From Gari tellinella (Eukaryota; Mollusca; Bivalvia; Cardiida; Psammobiidae), in assembly GCA_922989275.2 (NCBI GenBank), contig OV277871.1:60843848-60907847 (forward strand): a stretch of 64,000 nucleotides of DNA. Reading direction: 5' to 3'. Positions 52,429-62,973 of the stretch are shown piece after piece; positions within the stretch are counted from its first letter, which is position 1; each line of letters starts with the position of its first letter. The notes under the pieces were generated by a model that saw only the letters and a program-made list of their open reading frames with translations, did not search any database and was not told the origin of the DNA. The position numbers and the translations under genes are program-made.

Positions 52429-54045
52429 TTAGCTCACCTGAGCCAAAGGCTCAAGGTGAGCTATTGTGACCGCTCACCGTCCGTAGTACGTCTGTCCGTC
52501 TGTCCATCTGTCCGTTCACATTTACTTCAAAAGACATCTCCTCTGAACCTGTGGATTGTAGGGAGGATTCAAACTGCTCATGATGTTCCTTGGATGCTTC
52601 TCTACAGAAGTTGTTCAAATGAAAGAGAAAAAGCAAAAACTCAGCTTGAAAAAGCAAAAAAGCAAAAAACTTTAAAAAATCTTCTTGCTAAAAACTACTA
52701 GACCCTAAGCTTTGATATTTTTACAGTAGTATCTCCTGATGGTTCCCTCTATAGTTTGTTAAAATGAAATCCCTAAGTTCACACTTGACACCACCCTGCG
52801 CAGTTGAAGTTCTGCTCTAGGCAGTTTTCACAGTATTTTGATTTAAGCAGAACTGTATTTACCAGAGTTACCCTTAATATACTAAGGGCAAATAGCCAAT
52901 ATTTGCAAACATTTTGGATCCAGATCAGATGCAACATATTCATAATGCTGCATCTAATCTGGATCCAAACTATTTGCCACTCATTTACCAACTTAACATT
53001 TTCTAACTTGTTTTTTTGTACAGTTTTCACATACAGTAGGTTTTAAGCAGACATCATTTCAGTCTGGAAAAGGGTAAAGCCCTAGCAGGCTCTACCATAC
53101 TCAACAACTGTTGCATAATATTTGACCTCAGTGATCGCTGGTCGTGTCAGCTGAATATGTAGTCTGCTAAAGTTTAGAAATGGTTCAGTCTGCTTCATAC
53201 TTAGAGAAACAGGATCTGGAAGTGATCCACTGACAGTTATGTAATTATGTCTTAGGCCATATTTATACTTATGTTTAATATTGGTTTTGTCAGAGTTATC
53301 TGTATGTCTTGTCATTTTTTCTTGTCCAGGATTCAACCCTTCCTCCATAAATACTGACGTTTGTTAACCCATTACCCCATAAATGTGCATTTTTAGGCTT
53401 TTGATTTATTCCTCTACTTAAGAAAATAATTCCACTTTAAACAGTCATGAAAATGTAAGATGCGAAAGTAAAGCAAAGCGTGCATTAAGACGCATTCTGC
53501 TTTACTTTCAACCTGCATTAGGTGGCCACCTATTTTCAAAACTAGAAACAGGCTATGGGGTAATGGGTAAAATTAAATTGCCTATTTGGAAAGAGCCTGA
53601 TGAGAGGAAGTGCCATTTGCAAAGGCCATAACTCTGAGTTATTTCCCTTTGTGATATTTTCTTGTCAAGAAGACAACTTCAGTGTTACTGATGCTATTGT
53701 AATGAAATTTTATGTATGGAAAGAAACTGATGAGAGAAAATGCCATGCACAAGGGCAGCAATATTTTGTTTTTCCCCTTTGTCATATTTTATTGTCAGGA
53801 AAATAATTCCAGTTCTGCTGACGCTAGTGAAATAATTATCATTTATTGGAAATGGAAATAGCTTGATAAGAGGATGTGTCATGGATAAGGGTCATAAGCT
53901 TGGCAACAAAATTCTTTTTTGTCATGTATTCTTGTCCGGAAGATAACTCCATTTATAGTTATATTAAAATGTTGTCTTGCCTAGTCAACTTAGGTACAAA
54001 CTTCAATGTCCTCAGGTGAGCGAATTTAGGGCCATGGCCCTCTTG
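52429..54045 (+). mobile_element. HINE-like family A, complete
   Basis: Hairpin CTGAGCCAAAGGCTCAAGG, GTACGTCTGTCCGTCTGTCC microsatellite, internal inverted repeat at 52911-52983, MITE at 53364-53572, then the same 3' body as 1-603. End GGTGAGCG, GGGCCATGGCCC, TCTTG. It follows the H copy head to tail with one T between. Confidence 0.85.
53364..53572 (+). mobile_element. piggyBac-like MITE
   Basis: TTAACCCATTACCCCATAAA to TATGGGGTAATGGGTAA. The hairpin at about 53463-53522 lost the outer part of one arm. The right TTAA has become GTAA. Confidence 0.8.
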
Positions 54046-55005
54046 TCTTAGGAAAACCTTTAAAAATCTTCTCCTCAGAAACTGTATGGCCTAGATCATT
54101 AATATTTGACATGTAGCTTTGCAATATGCTCCTCTACCAACATTGTTCAAATTATGACCCCCGGGTTAAAATTGGCCCCGCCCCGGGGCTTATCAGTTTT
54201 ACATAGACTTATATAGGAAAACCTTTAAAAATCTTTTTCTCTGAAACTGTAAGGCCCAGATCTTTAATATTTGACATATAGCTTTGCCTTGTGGTCCTCT
54301 ACCAAGATTGTTCAAATTATGACCCTTGGGCCAAAAATGGCGCCGCCCTCGAGCTTATCAGTTTTTCATAGGAAAACCTTTAAAAATCTTCTTCTCTGAA
54401 ACTGTAAGGCTTAGATCATTTACATTTGACATGTAGCTTTGCCTTAAAGTCCTCTACCAAAGTTGTTCAAATTATAACCCCTGGGTCAAAATTGGCCCCG
54501 CCCCGGGGCTTATCAGTTTTACATAGACTTATAAAGGAAAACCTTTAAAAATCTTCTTCTCTTAAACTGTATGGCCTACATCTTTAATATTTGACATATA
54601 CGTAGCTTTGCCTTGTAGTCCTCTACCAAGATTGTTCAAATTATGACCCCGGGCCAAAAATTGTCACGCCCTCGGGCCTATTAGTTTTTCATAGGAAAAC
54701 CTTTAAAAATCTTCTTCTGAAACCTTAAGGCCAAGATCATTTATATTTGACATGTAGCTTTGCCCTATGGTACTCTACCAAGATTGTTCAAATTATGACC
54801 CCTTGGTCAAATTTGGCCCCGCCCTGGGGCTTATCAGTTTTACATAGACTTATATAGGAAAACCTTTAAAAATCTTCTACTCTGAAACTGTAAGACCCAG
54901 ATTCTTAATATTTGACATATAGCTTTGCCTTGTGGTTCTCTACCAAGTGTGTTCAAATTATAAACCCCGAGCCAAATGTGGCCCCACCCAGGGGCTTATC
55001 AGTTT
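54046..55005 (+). mobile_element. HINE-like family G, second piece
   Basis: Resumes the G copy of 50952-51301: six core units of about 160 bp with GTAGCTTTGCC and GGCCCCGCCC. Interrupted at CTTATCAGTTT by a family B element at 55006. The G 3' end does not reappear, so it is lost or displaced. Confidence 0.8.
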
Positions 55006-56243
55006 TTAGCTCACCTGAGCTAGCTCAGGGTGAGCTTTTGCAATACTTGAATGTCCGGCGTCCGGCGTTCGTCGTCCGTCGTCAACAATTTTGGTGTTTA
55101 TTCTCTAGAGGCCACAATATTTATCCAATCTTTCTCAAACTTGCCCAGATGGTATATTGCCATAAGAGTTCGGATGAGTTCGCTTTTGGTTGAAATTGGA
55201 CAAATAGGTCAAGAGTTATCTACCTTTGAATTGCTGAAAATGCCATATTTAAGGGTGTTTACACTCTAGAGGCCACAATATTTCTCCAATCTTTCTAAAA
55301 CTTGCCCAGATTGTATATGATCATAAGAGTTCAGATGAGTTCGATTATGGTTGAAATCTGACAAATAGATCAAGAGTTATCTACCTTTGAACTGCTGATA
55401 ATGCCATATTTAACAGTGTTTACACTCTAGAGGCCACAATATTTATCCAATCTATCTCAAACTATCTCAGATTGTATATGACTATAAGAGTTCAAATGAG
55501 TTTGATTATGGTTGTAATCAGATCAATGGGTCGAGAGTTATCTACCTTTGAATTGCTGAAAATGCCATATTTAAGGGTGTTTACACTCTAGACGCCACAC
55601 ATTTTATCCAATCTTTCTCAAACTCGCTCAGATTGTATATTACCATAAGACTTCAAGTGAGTTCAATTATGGTTGTAGTCAGATCAATAGGTCAAGAGTT
55701 ATCTACCTTTGAATTGCTGAAAATGATATATTTAACAGTGTTTACACTCTAGATGCCACAATATTTACTCAAGCTTTCTTAAACTTGCTTAGATTGTATG
55801 TGACCATATGAGTTCAAAATAGGGTGATTATGGTTGAAATTTGACTAATTGGTCAAGAGTTATCTACCTTTGAATTGCTGAAAATGCCATATTTTACAGT
55901 GTTTACACTCTTGCAACTACAGTTTTGAATGGATTTTGATTATACATGCACACAATGTATATATAGCTATAGGTTCTCAAAGGAGTGTAATTATTCTTTA
56001 AAACTTATCATTGTTACAATAGTTATCTGCCCTTGATATACTTTGAAATGCTAGAAAAGGCTTCTTTTCAGTACTGTTTAGGGTCTAGTTATCAGTCCTT
56101 GATGTTCTGTACTATACCCAAAATGGTTTACATGCTATACTGCAAATTTGAATAGATTTAAATGAAAACGGGTGACCAGAAAGGTAAAGCTATCAGGCTT
56201 CAGTACAAAAGGTGAGCGATATCAGGGCCTTCAGGCCCTCTTG
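55006..56243 (+). mobile_element. HINE-like family B, complete
   Basis: Hairpin GAGCTAGCTCAGGGTGAGC, microsatellite GTCCGGCGTCCGGCG, six units of about 160 bp, tail with AGTTATCAGTCCTTGATG, end GGTGAGCG, GGGCCTTCAGGCCC, TCTTG. A G copy follows one base later; the same B-G pair occurs inverted at 62479-62814. Confidence 0.85.
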
Positions 56244-56244
56244 T

Positions 56245-56662
56245 TTAGCTCACCTGAGCCGAAGGCTCAGGACGAGCTATTGCGATACCATTCCGTCCGG
56301 TGTCTGGCGTCCGTGGTCCGTGGTCCATCGTACGTTCACATTTTCAAACAACATCTCCTCAGAAACCACTGACCCGATTTCAACCAAACTTTGTCAGAAG
56401 CATCAGTGGCAAGGGGGAACGAATTATTGTTCAAAGTTTTTGGCTAGAGTTATTCCCCTTGCTGTGGGACCAGATTTTCTAACATGACCGTATAGACAAC
56501 TTTTAATGCATAAGAAAATCTTAAAAAATCTTCTTCTCAGAAACCCAAAGGCGCAGACCTTTGATATTTGGTATGTATCATTACCTAATGATCTTCTAGC
56601 AAGATTGTTAAAATTTTGACCCTGGGGCCAAAAAATGGCCCCGCCCTAGGGCTTATCAGTTT
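56245..56662 (+). mobile_element. HINE-like family G, 5' part
   Basis: Hairpin CTGAGCCGAAGGCTCAGG, GATACCATTCCGTCC, microsatellite, first core unit to CTTATCAGTTT, where a family F element starts. The remainder of this G is not found after the F elements. Confidence 0.8.
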
Positions 56663-57879
56663 TTAGCTCACCTGAGCCAAAGGCTCAAGGTGAGCTATGG
56701 GATGGCACTGTGTCCGGCGTGCGTAGTCCGTCGTCCGTCGTGCGTTGTGCGTCGTCGTTAACAATTGCTTCAAATGACATCTCCTCCTATACCGCTTGAC
56801 AGAATTCAACCAAACTTTACAGAAATGTTCTTTGGGTCAAGCTCTTTCAAATTTGTTCAAAGAATTAAAAACAATGCAGAACTCTTGTTGCCATGGCAAC
56901 CAAAGTGAAAAAATAAGGAAATCTTAAAAAATCTTCTTGTCAAAAACTGCAAGGGCCAGAGCTTAGATATTTGGCACATAGCATCATCTACAGGTCCTCT
57001 ATCAAGTTTGTTCAAATTATGCCCCTGGGGTCAAAATTGGCCCCGCCCCGGGGGTCTCAGTTTTACATAGAGTTATATAGTGAAATTTTCAAACGTCTTC
57101 TTCTCTGAAACCAATGTGGCCAGAGCTTTGATATTTGGCATGGTGACACTTCTAGATGCCCTTTACCAAAATTGTTCAAATGGTTCTGGTCCATTGCATA
57201 ACTAGGTCACAGGAGATAAAAATAGATTTTTTTCAATGAAAACTTAAAAAATCTTCTTGTCTGAAACTACAAGGGCCAGAGCTTAGTTATTTGGCACATA
57301 GAATCACCTACAGGTCCTCTATCGAGTTTGTTCAAATTATGTCCCTTGGGTCAAAATTAGCCCTGCCCCGGGGGTCACAGTTTTACATAGAGTTATATAG
57401 TGAAATTTTCAAACGTCTTCTTCTCTAAAACTAATATGGCCAGAGCTTTGATATTTGGCATAGTTACACTTCTAGATGTCCTATACCAAAATTGTACAAA
57501 TGGTTTTGGTCCGTTGCATAACTAGGTCACAGGAGCTAAAAATAGATTTTTTTCAGTGAAAACTTAAAAAATCTTTTTGTCTAAAAGTACAAGGGCCAGA
57601 GCTTAGACATATGGCACATATCATCGACTACAGGTCCTCTATTAAGTTTGTTCAAATTATGCCCCTAGGGTCAAAATTGGCCCTGCCGCGGGGGTCAGTT
57701 TTTTTGCATAGAGTTATATAGAGAAAATTTCAAACGTCCTCTTCTCTGACTCTAATATGGCCAGAGCTTTTATATTCTGTATGGTGACACTTTTAAATAT
57801 ACTTTACATATTTTGTTCAAATTGTTACGGTCTGTTGCATATCTAGGTCAGTCCTGGACATAAATCAATATCTCCATTT
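56663..57879 (+). mobile_element. HINE-like family F, outer copy, first piece
   Basis: F hairpin and microsatellite, GTTGCCATGGCAACC at about 56886-56900, three and a half double units, then TCCTGGACATAAATCAATATCTCCATTT. Another F (57880-59293) is inserted there. It resumes at 59294 with TTCCAGTTATTCTCAGG and ends at 59339. Confidence 0.85.
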
Positions 57880-59293
57880 TTAGCTCACCTGAGCCAAAGG
57901 CTCAAGGTGAGCTATTGGGATGGCCCTGTGTCCGTCGTCGTGCGTCGTCCGTCGTTCGTCGTCCGTCGTCGTTAACAATTGCTTCAAATGACATCTCCTC
58001 CTATACCCCTTGACAGATTTCAACCAAACTTTAGAGGAATGTTCCTTGGGTCAAGCTCTTTCAAATTTGTTCAAAGAATTAAAAACAATGTAGAACTCTG
58101 GTTGCCATGGCAACCAAAGTGAAAAAATAAGGAAATCTTAAAAAATCTTCTTGTCTGAAACTACAAGGGCCAGAGCTTAGATATTTCGCACATAGCATCA
58201 TCTATAGGTCCTCTATCAAGTTTGTTCAAATTATGCCCCTGGGGTCAAAATTGGCCCCGCCCCGGGGGTCACAGTTTTACATAGAGTTATATAGTGAAAT
58301 TTTCAAACGTCTTCTTCTCTGGAACTAATATGGCCAGAGCCTTGATATTTGGCATGGTTACACTTCTAGATGTCCTATACCAAAATTGTTCAAATGGTTC
58401 TGGTCGTTTGCATAACTAGGTCACAGGAGCTAAAAATAGATTTTTTCAATGAAAACTTAAAAAATCTTCTTCTCTGAAACTGCAAGGGTCAGAGCTAAGA
58501 TATTTGGCACATAGCATTGCCTACAGGTCCTTTATCAAGTTTGTAAAAATTATGCCCCTGGGGTCAAAATTCGCCCCGCCCCGGGGGTCACTGTTTTACA
58601 TAGAGTTATATAGTGACATTTTCAAATGTCTTTTTCTCTGAAACTAATATGGCCAGAGCTTTGATATTCAGCATGGTGACATTTCTAGATGACCTATGCA
58701 AAAATTGTTCAAATGGTTTTGGTCGGTTGCATAACTAGGTCACAGGAGCTAAAAATAGATTTTTTTCAATGAAACTTAAAAAATCTTCATCTCTGAAACT
58801 ACAAGGGCCATAGCTTAAATATTTGACACATAGCATCACATACAGGTTCTCTATCAGGTTTGTTCAAGTTATGCCCCTTGAGTCAAAATCGGCCCCGCCC
58901 CGGGGGTCACAGTTTTACATAGAGTTATATAGTGAAATTTTTAAACGTCTTCTTCTCTAAAACTAATATGGCCAGAGCTTTGATATTCAGCATGGTTACA
59001 CTTCTAGATATCCTTTACCTATTTTGTTCAACTGGTTTCAGTCTGTTGCATATGTAGGTCACAGGAGTTAAAAATAGATTTTTTTTCAATGGAAACTTAC
59101 AAAAATCTTCTTGTCTAAAACCCTACTATCCTGATCTTAGATATTTTGCACATAGCATTACCTACAGGTCCTCTTACAAGATTGTTCAAATTATGCCCCT
59201 CGGGTAAAAAATGACCCCTTCCTGGACATAAATAATTATCTCCATTTTGTCAGTTATTCTCAGGTGAGCGAATTATGCCCCATGGGGCTCTTG
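57880..59293 (+). mobile_element. HINE-like family F, inner copy inserted in F
   Basis: Full F: hairpin, GTCGTCGTGCGTCGTCC microsatellite, GGTTGCCATGGCAACC at 58100-58115, double units with GGCCCCGCCCCGGGGG at about 58253 and 58573 and a variant near 58893, end CTCAGGTGAGCG, GCCCCATGGGGC, TCTTG. Confidence 0.85.
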
Positions 59294-59339
59294 TTCCAGT
59301 TATTCTCAGGTGAGCGAATATGCCCCATGGGGCTCTTGT
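59294..59339 (+). mobile_element. HINE-like family F, outer copy, 3' end
   Basis: TTCCAGTTATTCTCAGGTGAG through GCCCCATGGGGC to TCTTG: the last 46 bp of the copy begun at 56663. This gives two adjacent F 3' ends, as expected from self-insertion. Confidence 0.85.
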
Positions 59340-59372
59340 ATAATATTTAAGTATATAATTTTATAAACTCCT

Positions 59373-59402
59373 GTTAACCTATTACCCACTAAATACACCT
59401 TT
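59373..59402 (+). mobile_element. piggyBac-like MITE, left terminus only
   Basis: TTAACCTATTACCCACTAAA and TACACCTTT, broken in the T-run by the family G element at 59403. The remainder is not found within the window. Confidence 0.6.
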
Positions 59403-61034
59403 TTAGCTCACCTGAGCCTTCGGCTCAGGATGAGCTATTGTGATACCATTCCGTCCGTCGTCCGTCCACACTTTCAAACAACATCTCCTCAGAAACCACT
59501 GACCCGATTTCAACCAAACTTTGTCAGAAGCATCAGTGACAAGGGGGAGCGAAATGTTGTTCAAAGATTTTGGCTAGAATTATTCCCCTTGCTTTGGGAC
59601 CAGATTTTCTAACATGACCGTATAGACAACTTTTAATGCATAAGAAAATCTTTAAAAATCTTCTTCTCAGAAACCAAAAGGCACAGACCTTTGATATTTG
59701 GTTTGTATCATGACCTAATGGTATTCTACCAAGATTGTTCAAATTTTGACCCTGGGGCCAAAAATGGCCCCGCCCCAGGGCTTATCAGTTTTTCTTAGGA
59801 AAACCTTTGAAAATCTTCTTCTCTGAAACTGTATGGCCTAGATCATTAATATTTGACATGTAGCTTTGCCTTATGATCCTCTACCTAGATTGTTCAAATT
59901 ATGACCCCCGGGTCAAAATTGGCCCTGCCCCCGGGCTTATCAGTTTTACATAGAGTTATATAGGAAAACCTTTAAAAATCTTCTTCTCTGAAACTGTGAG
60001 GCCTAGATCTTTAAAATTTGACATATAGCTTTGCCTAATGGCCCTCTACCAAGATTGTTCAAATTATGACCCCTTGGCCAAAAATGGCCCCGCCCTTGGG
60101 CTTATCAGTTTTTCTTCAGAAAACCTTTAAAATTCTTCTTCTCTGAAACTGTATGGCCCAGATCATTTATATTTGAAATATAGCTTTGCCTTATAGTCCT
60201 CTTCCATGATTGTTCAAATTATGACCCCCGGGTCAAAATTGGCCCCGCCCAGGGGCTTATCAGTTTTACATAGAGTTATATAGGAAAATCTTTAAAAATC
60301 TTCTTATCTGAAACTGTAAGGCCCAGATCTTTTAAATTTGACATGTAGCTTTGCCTTATGGTCTTCTACCAAGACTGTTCAGCTTATGACCCCTGGGCCA
60401 AAAATGGCCCCGCCCTTGGCCTTATCAGTTTTTCATAGGAAAATCTTTAAAAATCTTCTTCTCTGAAACAGTAAGGCCCAGATCATTTACATTTGAAATG
60501 TAGCTTTGCCTTATAGCCCTCTACCAAGTTTGTTCAAATTATGACCCCCGGGTCAAAATTGGCCTCGCCCCGGTGCTTATCAGTTTTACATAGACTTATA
60601 TAGGAAAACCTTTAAATTTCTTCTTCTCTGAAACTGTAAGGCCCAGTTCTTTAATATTTGTCACATAGCTTTGCCTTGTGATCCTCTACCAAGATTGTTC
60701 AAATAATGACCCCCGTGCCAAAAATGGCCCCACCCTAGACTTATTAGTTTTTCATAGGAAAACCTTTAAAAAAACTTCTTCTCTGAAACTGTAAGGCCCA
60801 GATCATTTATATTTGACCTGTAACTTTGCATTATGGTCCTCTACCAAGATTGTTAAAATTATGACCCTTTGATCAAATTTGGTCCTGCCCCAAGGCTTAT
60901 CAGTTTTATATAGACTTATATAGGAAAAACCTTTAAAACTCTTTTTATAGCTATATATATCACGATATTGTTTTGCCCAGTCAGCTTAGGTGCAATGTTC
61001 TCAGGTGAGCGACTTGTGGGCCATGGCCCTCTTG
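59403..61034 (+). mobile_element. HINE-like family G, complete reference copy
   Basis: The only uninterrupted G: hairpin CTGAGCCTTCGGCTCAGG, short microsatellite, ACCACTGACCCGATTTCAAC block, eight units of about 160 bp (GCCCCGCCC at about 59767 to 60885), end CTCAGGTGAGCG, GGGCCATGGCCC, TCTTG. 1.63 kb. Confidence 0.85.
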
Positions 61035-61896
61035 TTAGCTCACCTGAGCCAAAGGCTCAAGGTGAGCTATTGGGATGGCCCTGTGTCCGGCGTTAGTCAT
61101 GCATCGTCGTTAACAATTGCTTCAAATGACATCTACTCCTATACCGCTTGACAGAATTCAACCAAACTTTACAGAAATGTTCCTTGGGTCAAGCTCTTTC
61201 AAATTTGTTCAAAGAATTAAAAACAATGCAGAACTCTTAAAAAATCTTCTTGTCTGAAACTGCAAGGGCCAGAGCTTAGACACATAGCATCATCTACAGG
61301 TCCTCTATCAAGTTTGTTCAAATTATGCCCCTGGGGTCAAAATTGGCCCCACCCTGGGGGTCACAGATTTACATAGAGTTATATAGTGAAATTTTCAAAC
61401 GTCTTCTTCTCTGAAACTAATGTAGCCAGAGCTTTGATATTTAGCATGGTGACACTTCTAGATGTCCTATACTAAAATTGTTCAAAGAGTTCTGGTCGGT
61501 TGCATAACTAGGTCACAGGAGCTAAAAAAAGATTTTTTTTCATTGAAAACTCAAAAAATCTTCTTGTCTGAAACTACAAGGGCCAGAGCTTAGATATTTT
61601 GCACATAACATCACCTACAGGTCCTCTATCAAGTTTGTTAAAATTATGCCCCTGGGGTCAAAATTGGCCCCGCCCCTGGGGTCACAGTTTTACATAGAGT
61701 TATATAGAGAAAATTTCAAACGTCTCTGACACTAATATGGCCAGAACTTTTATATTCGGTATGGTGACACTTTTAAATATACTTTACATAATTTGTTCAA
61801 ATTTTTTCGGTCTGTTGCATATCTAGGTCAGTCCTGGACATAAATTATTTTTCCAGCTATTCTGAGGTGAGCGAAATATGCCCCATGGGGCTCTTG
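61035..61896 (+). mobile_element. HINE-like family F, short copy
   Basis: F hairpin directly after the G end. The microsatellite is shortened, and the GTTGCCATGGCAAC block and part of the first unit are deleted (joined at GCAGAACTCTTAAAAAATC). The end is GAGGTGAGCG, GCCCCATGGGGC, TCTTG. 862 bp. Confidence 0.8.
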
Positions 61897-62478
61897 TCTT
61901 AGGAAAACCTTTAAAAATCTTCTTCTCTGAAACTGTATGGCCTAGATCATTAATATTTGACATGTTGCTTTGTCATATGGTCCTCTACCAAGATTGTTCA
62001 AATTATGACCCCTGGGTCAAAATTGGTCCCGCCCTGGGGCTTATCAGTTTTACATAGACTTATATAGGAAAACCTTTAAAAATCTTCACCTCCGAAACTG
62101 TAAGGCCAAGATCTTTAATATTTGGCATATAGCTTCGCCTTGTGGTCCTCTACCACGATTGTTCAAATTATGACCCTTGGGCCAAAAATGGCGCCGCCCT
62201 TGGGGTTATTAGTATTTCATAGGAAAACCTTTAAAAATCTTCTTTCTCTGAAACCGTAAGGTCCAGATCATTAATATTTGACATGTAGCTTTGCCCTATG
62301 GCCCTCTACCAAGATTGTTCAAATTATGACCCCTGGATCAAATTTGGCCCCGCCCTTGGGCTTATCAGTTTTACATAGACTTATATAGGAAAACCTTTAA
62401 GAATCTTCTTCTCTAAAACTGTAAGGCCCAGATCTTTAATATTTGACATATACATAGCTTTGCTATGTGGTTCTCTAC
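61897..62478 (+). mobile_element. HINE-like family G core piece
   Basis: TCTTAGGAAAACC restart and three and a half G units, broken at about 62478 by an inverted B-G composite. Confidence 0.75.
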
Positions 62479-62635
62479 CATATGTGCTTCTGACAAAGTT
62501 TGGTTGAAATCGGGTCAGTGGTTTCTGAGGAGATGTTGTTTGAAAATGTGAACGGACGACGGACCACGGATGCCAGACACCAGACGGAATGGTATCGCAA
62601 TAGCTCATCCTGAGCCTTCGGCTCAGGTGAGCTAA
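62479..62635 (-). mobile_element. HINE-like family G 5' end, inverted
   Basis: On the minus strand: TTAGCTCACCTGAGCC hairpin, GCGATACCATTCCGTC, microsatellite, and ACCACTGACCCGATTTCAAC to GTCAGAAGC. A minus-strand ORF across it is not coding. Confidence 0.8.
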
Positions 62636-62814
62636 ACAAGAGGGCCTGAAGGCCCTGATATCGCTCACCTTTTGTTAGAAGCCTGATAGCTTTACCTTTC
62701 TGGTCACCCGTTTTCATCAAAATCTATTCAAATTTGCAGTATAGCATGTAAACCATTTTGGGTATAGTACAGAACATCAAGGACTGATAACTAGACCCTA
62801 AACAGTACTTTTAA
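62636..62814 (-). mobile_element. HINE-like family B 3' end, inverted
   Basis: Minus-strand tail AGTTATCAGTCCTTGATG..., GGTGAGCG, GGGCCTTCAGGCCC, TCTTG, ending at 62637 next to the inverted G. It is an inverted copy of the 56060-56245 junction. Confidence 0.8.
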
Positions 62815-62864
62815 GTTTCTAAAGGTGCCGGTGGCGAGCTTTGTTGTCTCTCTGACAACTCTTG
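62815..62864 (+). mobile_element. HINE-like family I 3' end only
   Basis: ACTTTTAAGTTTCTAAAGGT, GGCGAGC, hairpin GTTGTCTCTCTGACAAC, TCTTG. It matches 30200-30249. Confidence 0.75.
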
Positions 62865-62973
62865 TTCATAATAAATTCATTTTTGTCCGAAGCATATCTC
62901 CTGAATGTTACATCGTAAGTTGATGAAACTTGTTACTGTGTTCACCTACTAAACATGCTATACCTTGGGCTTT

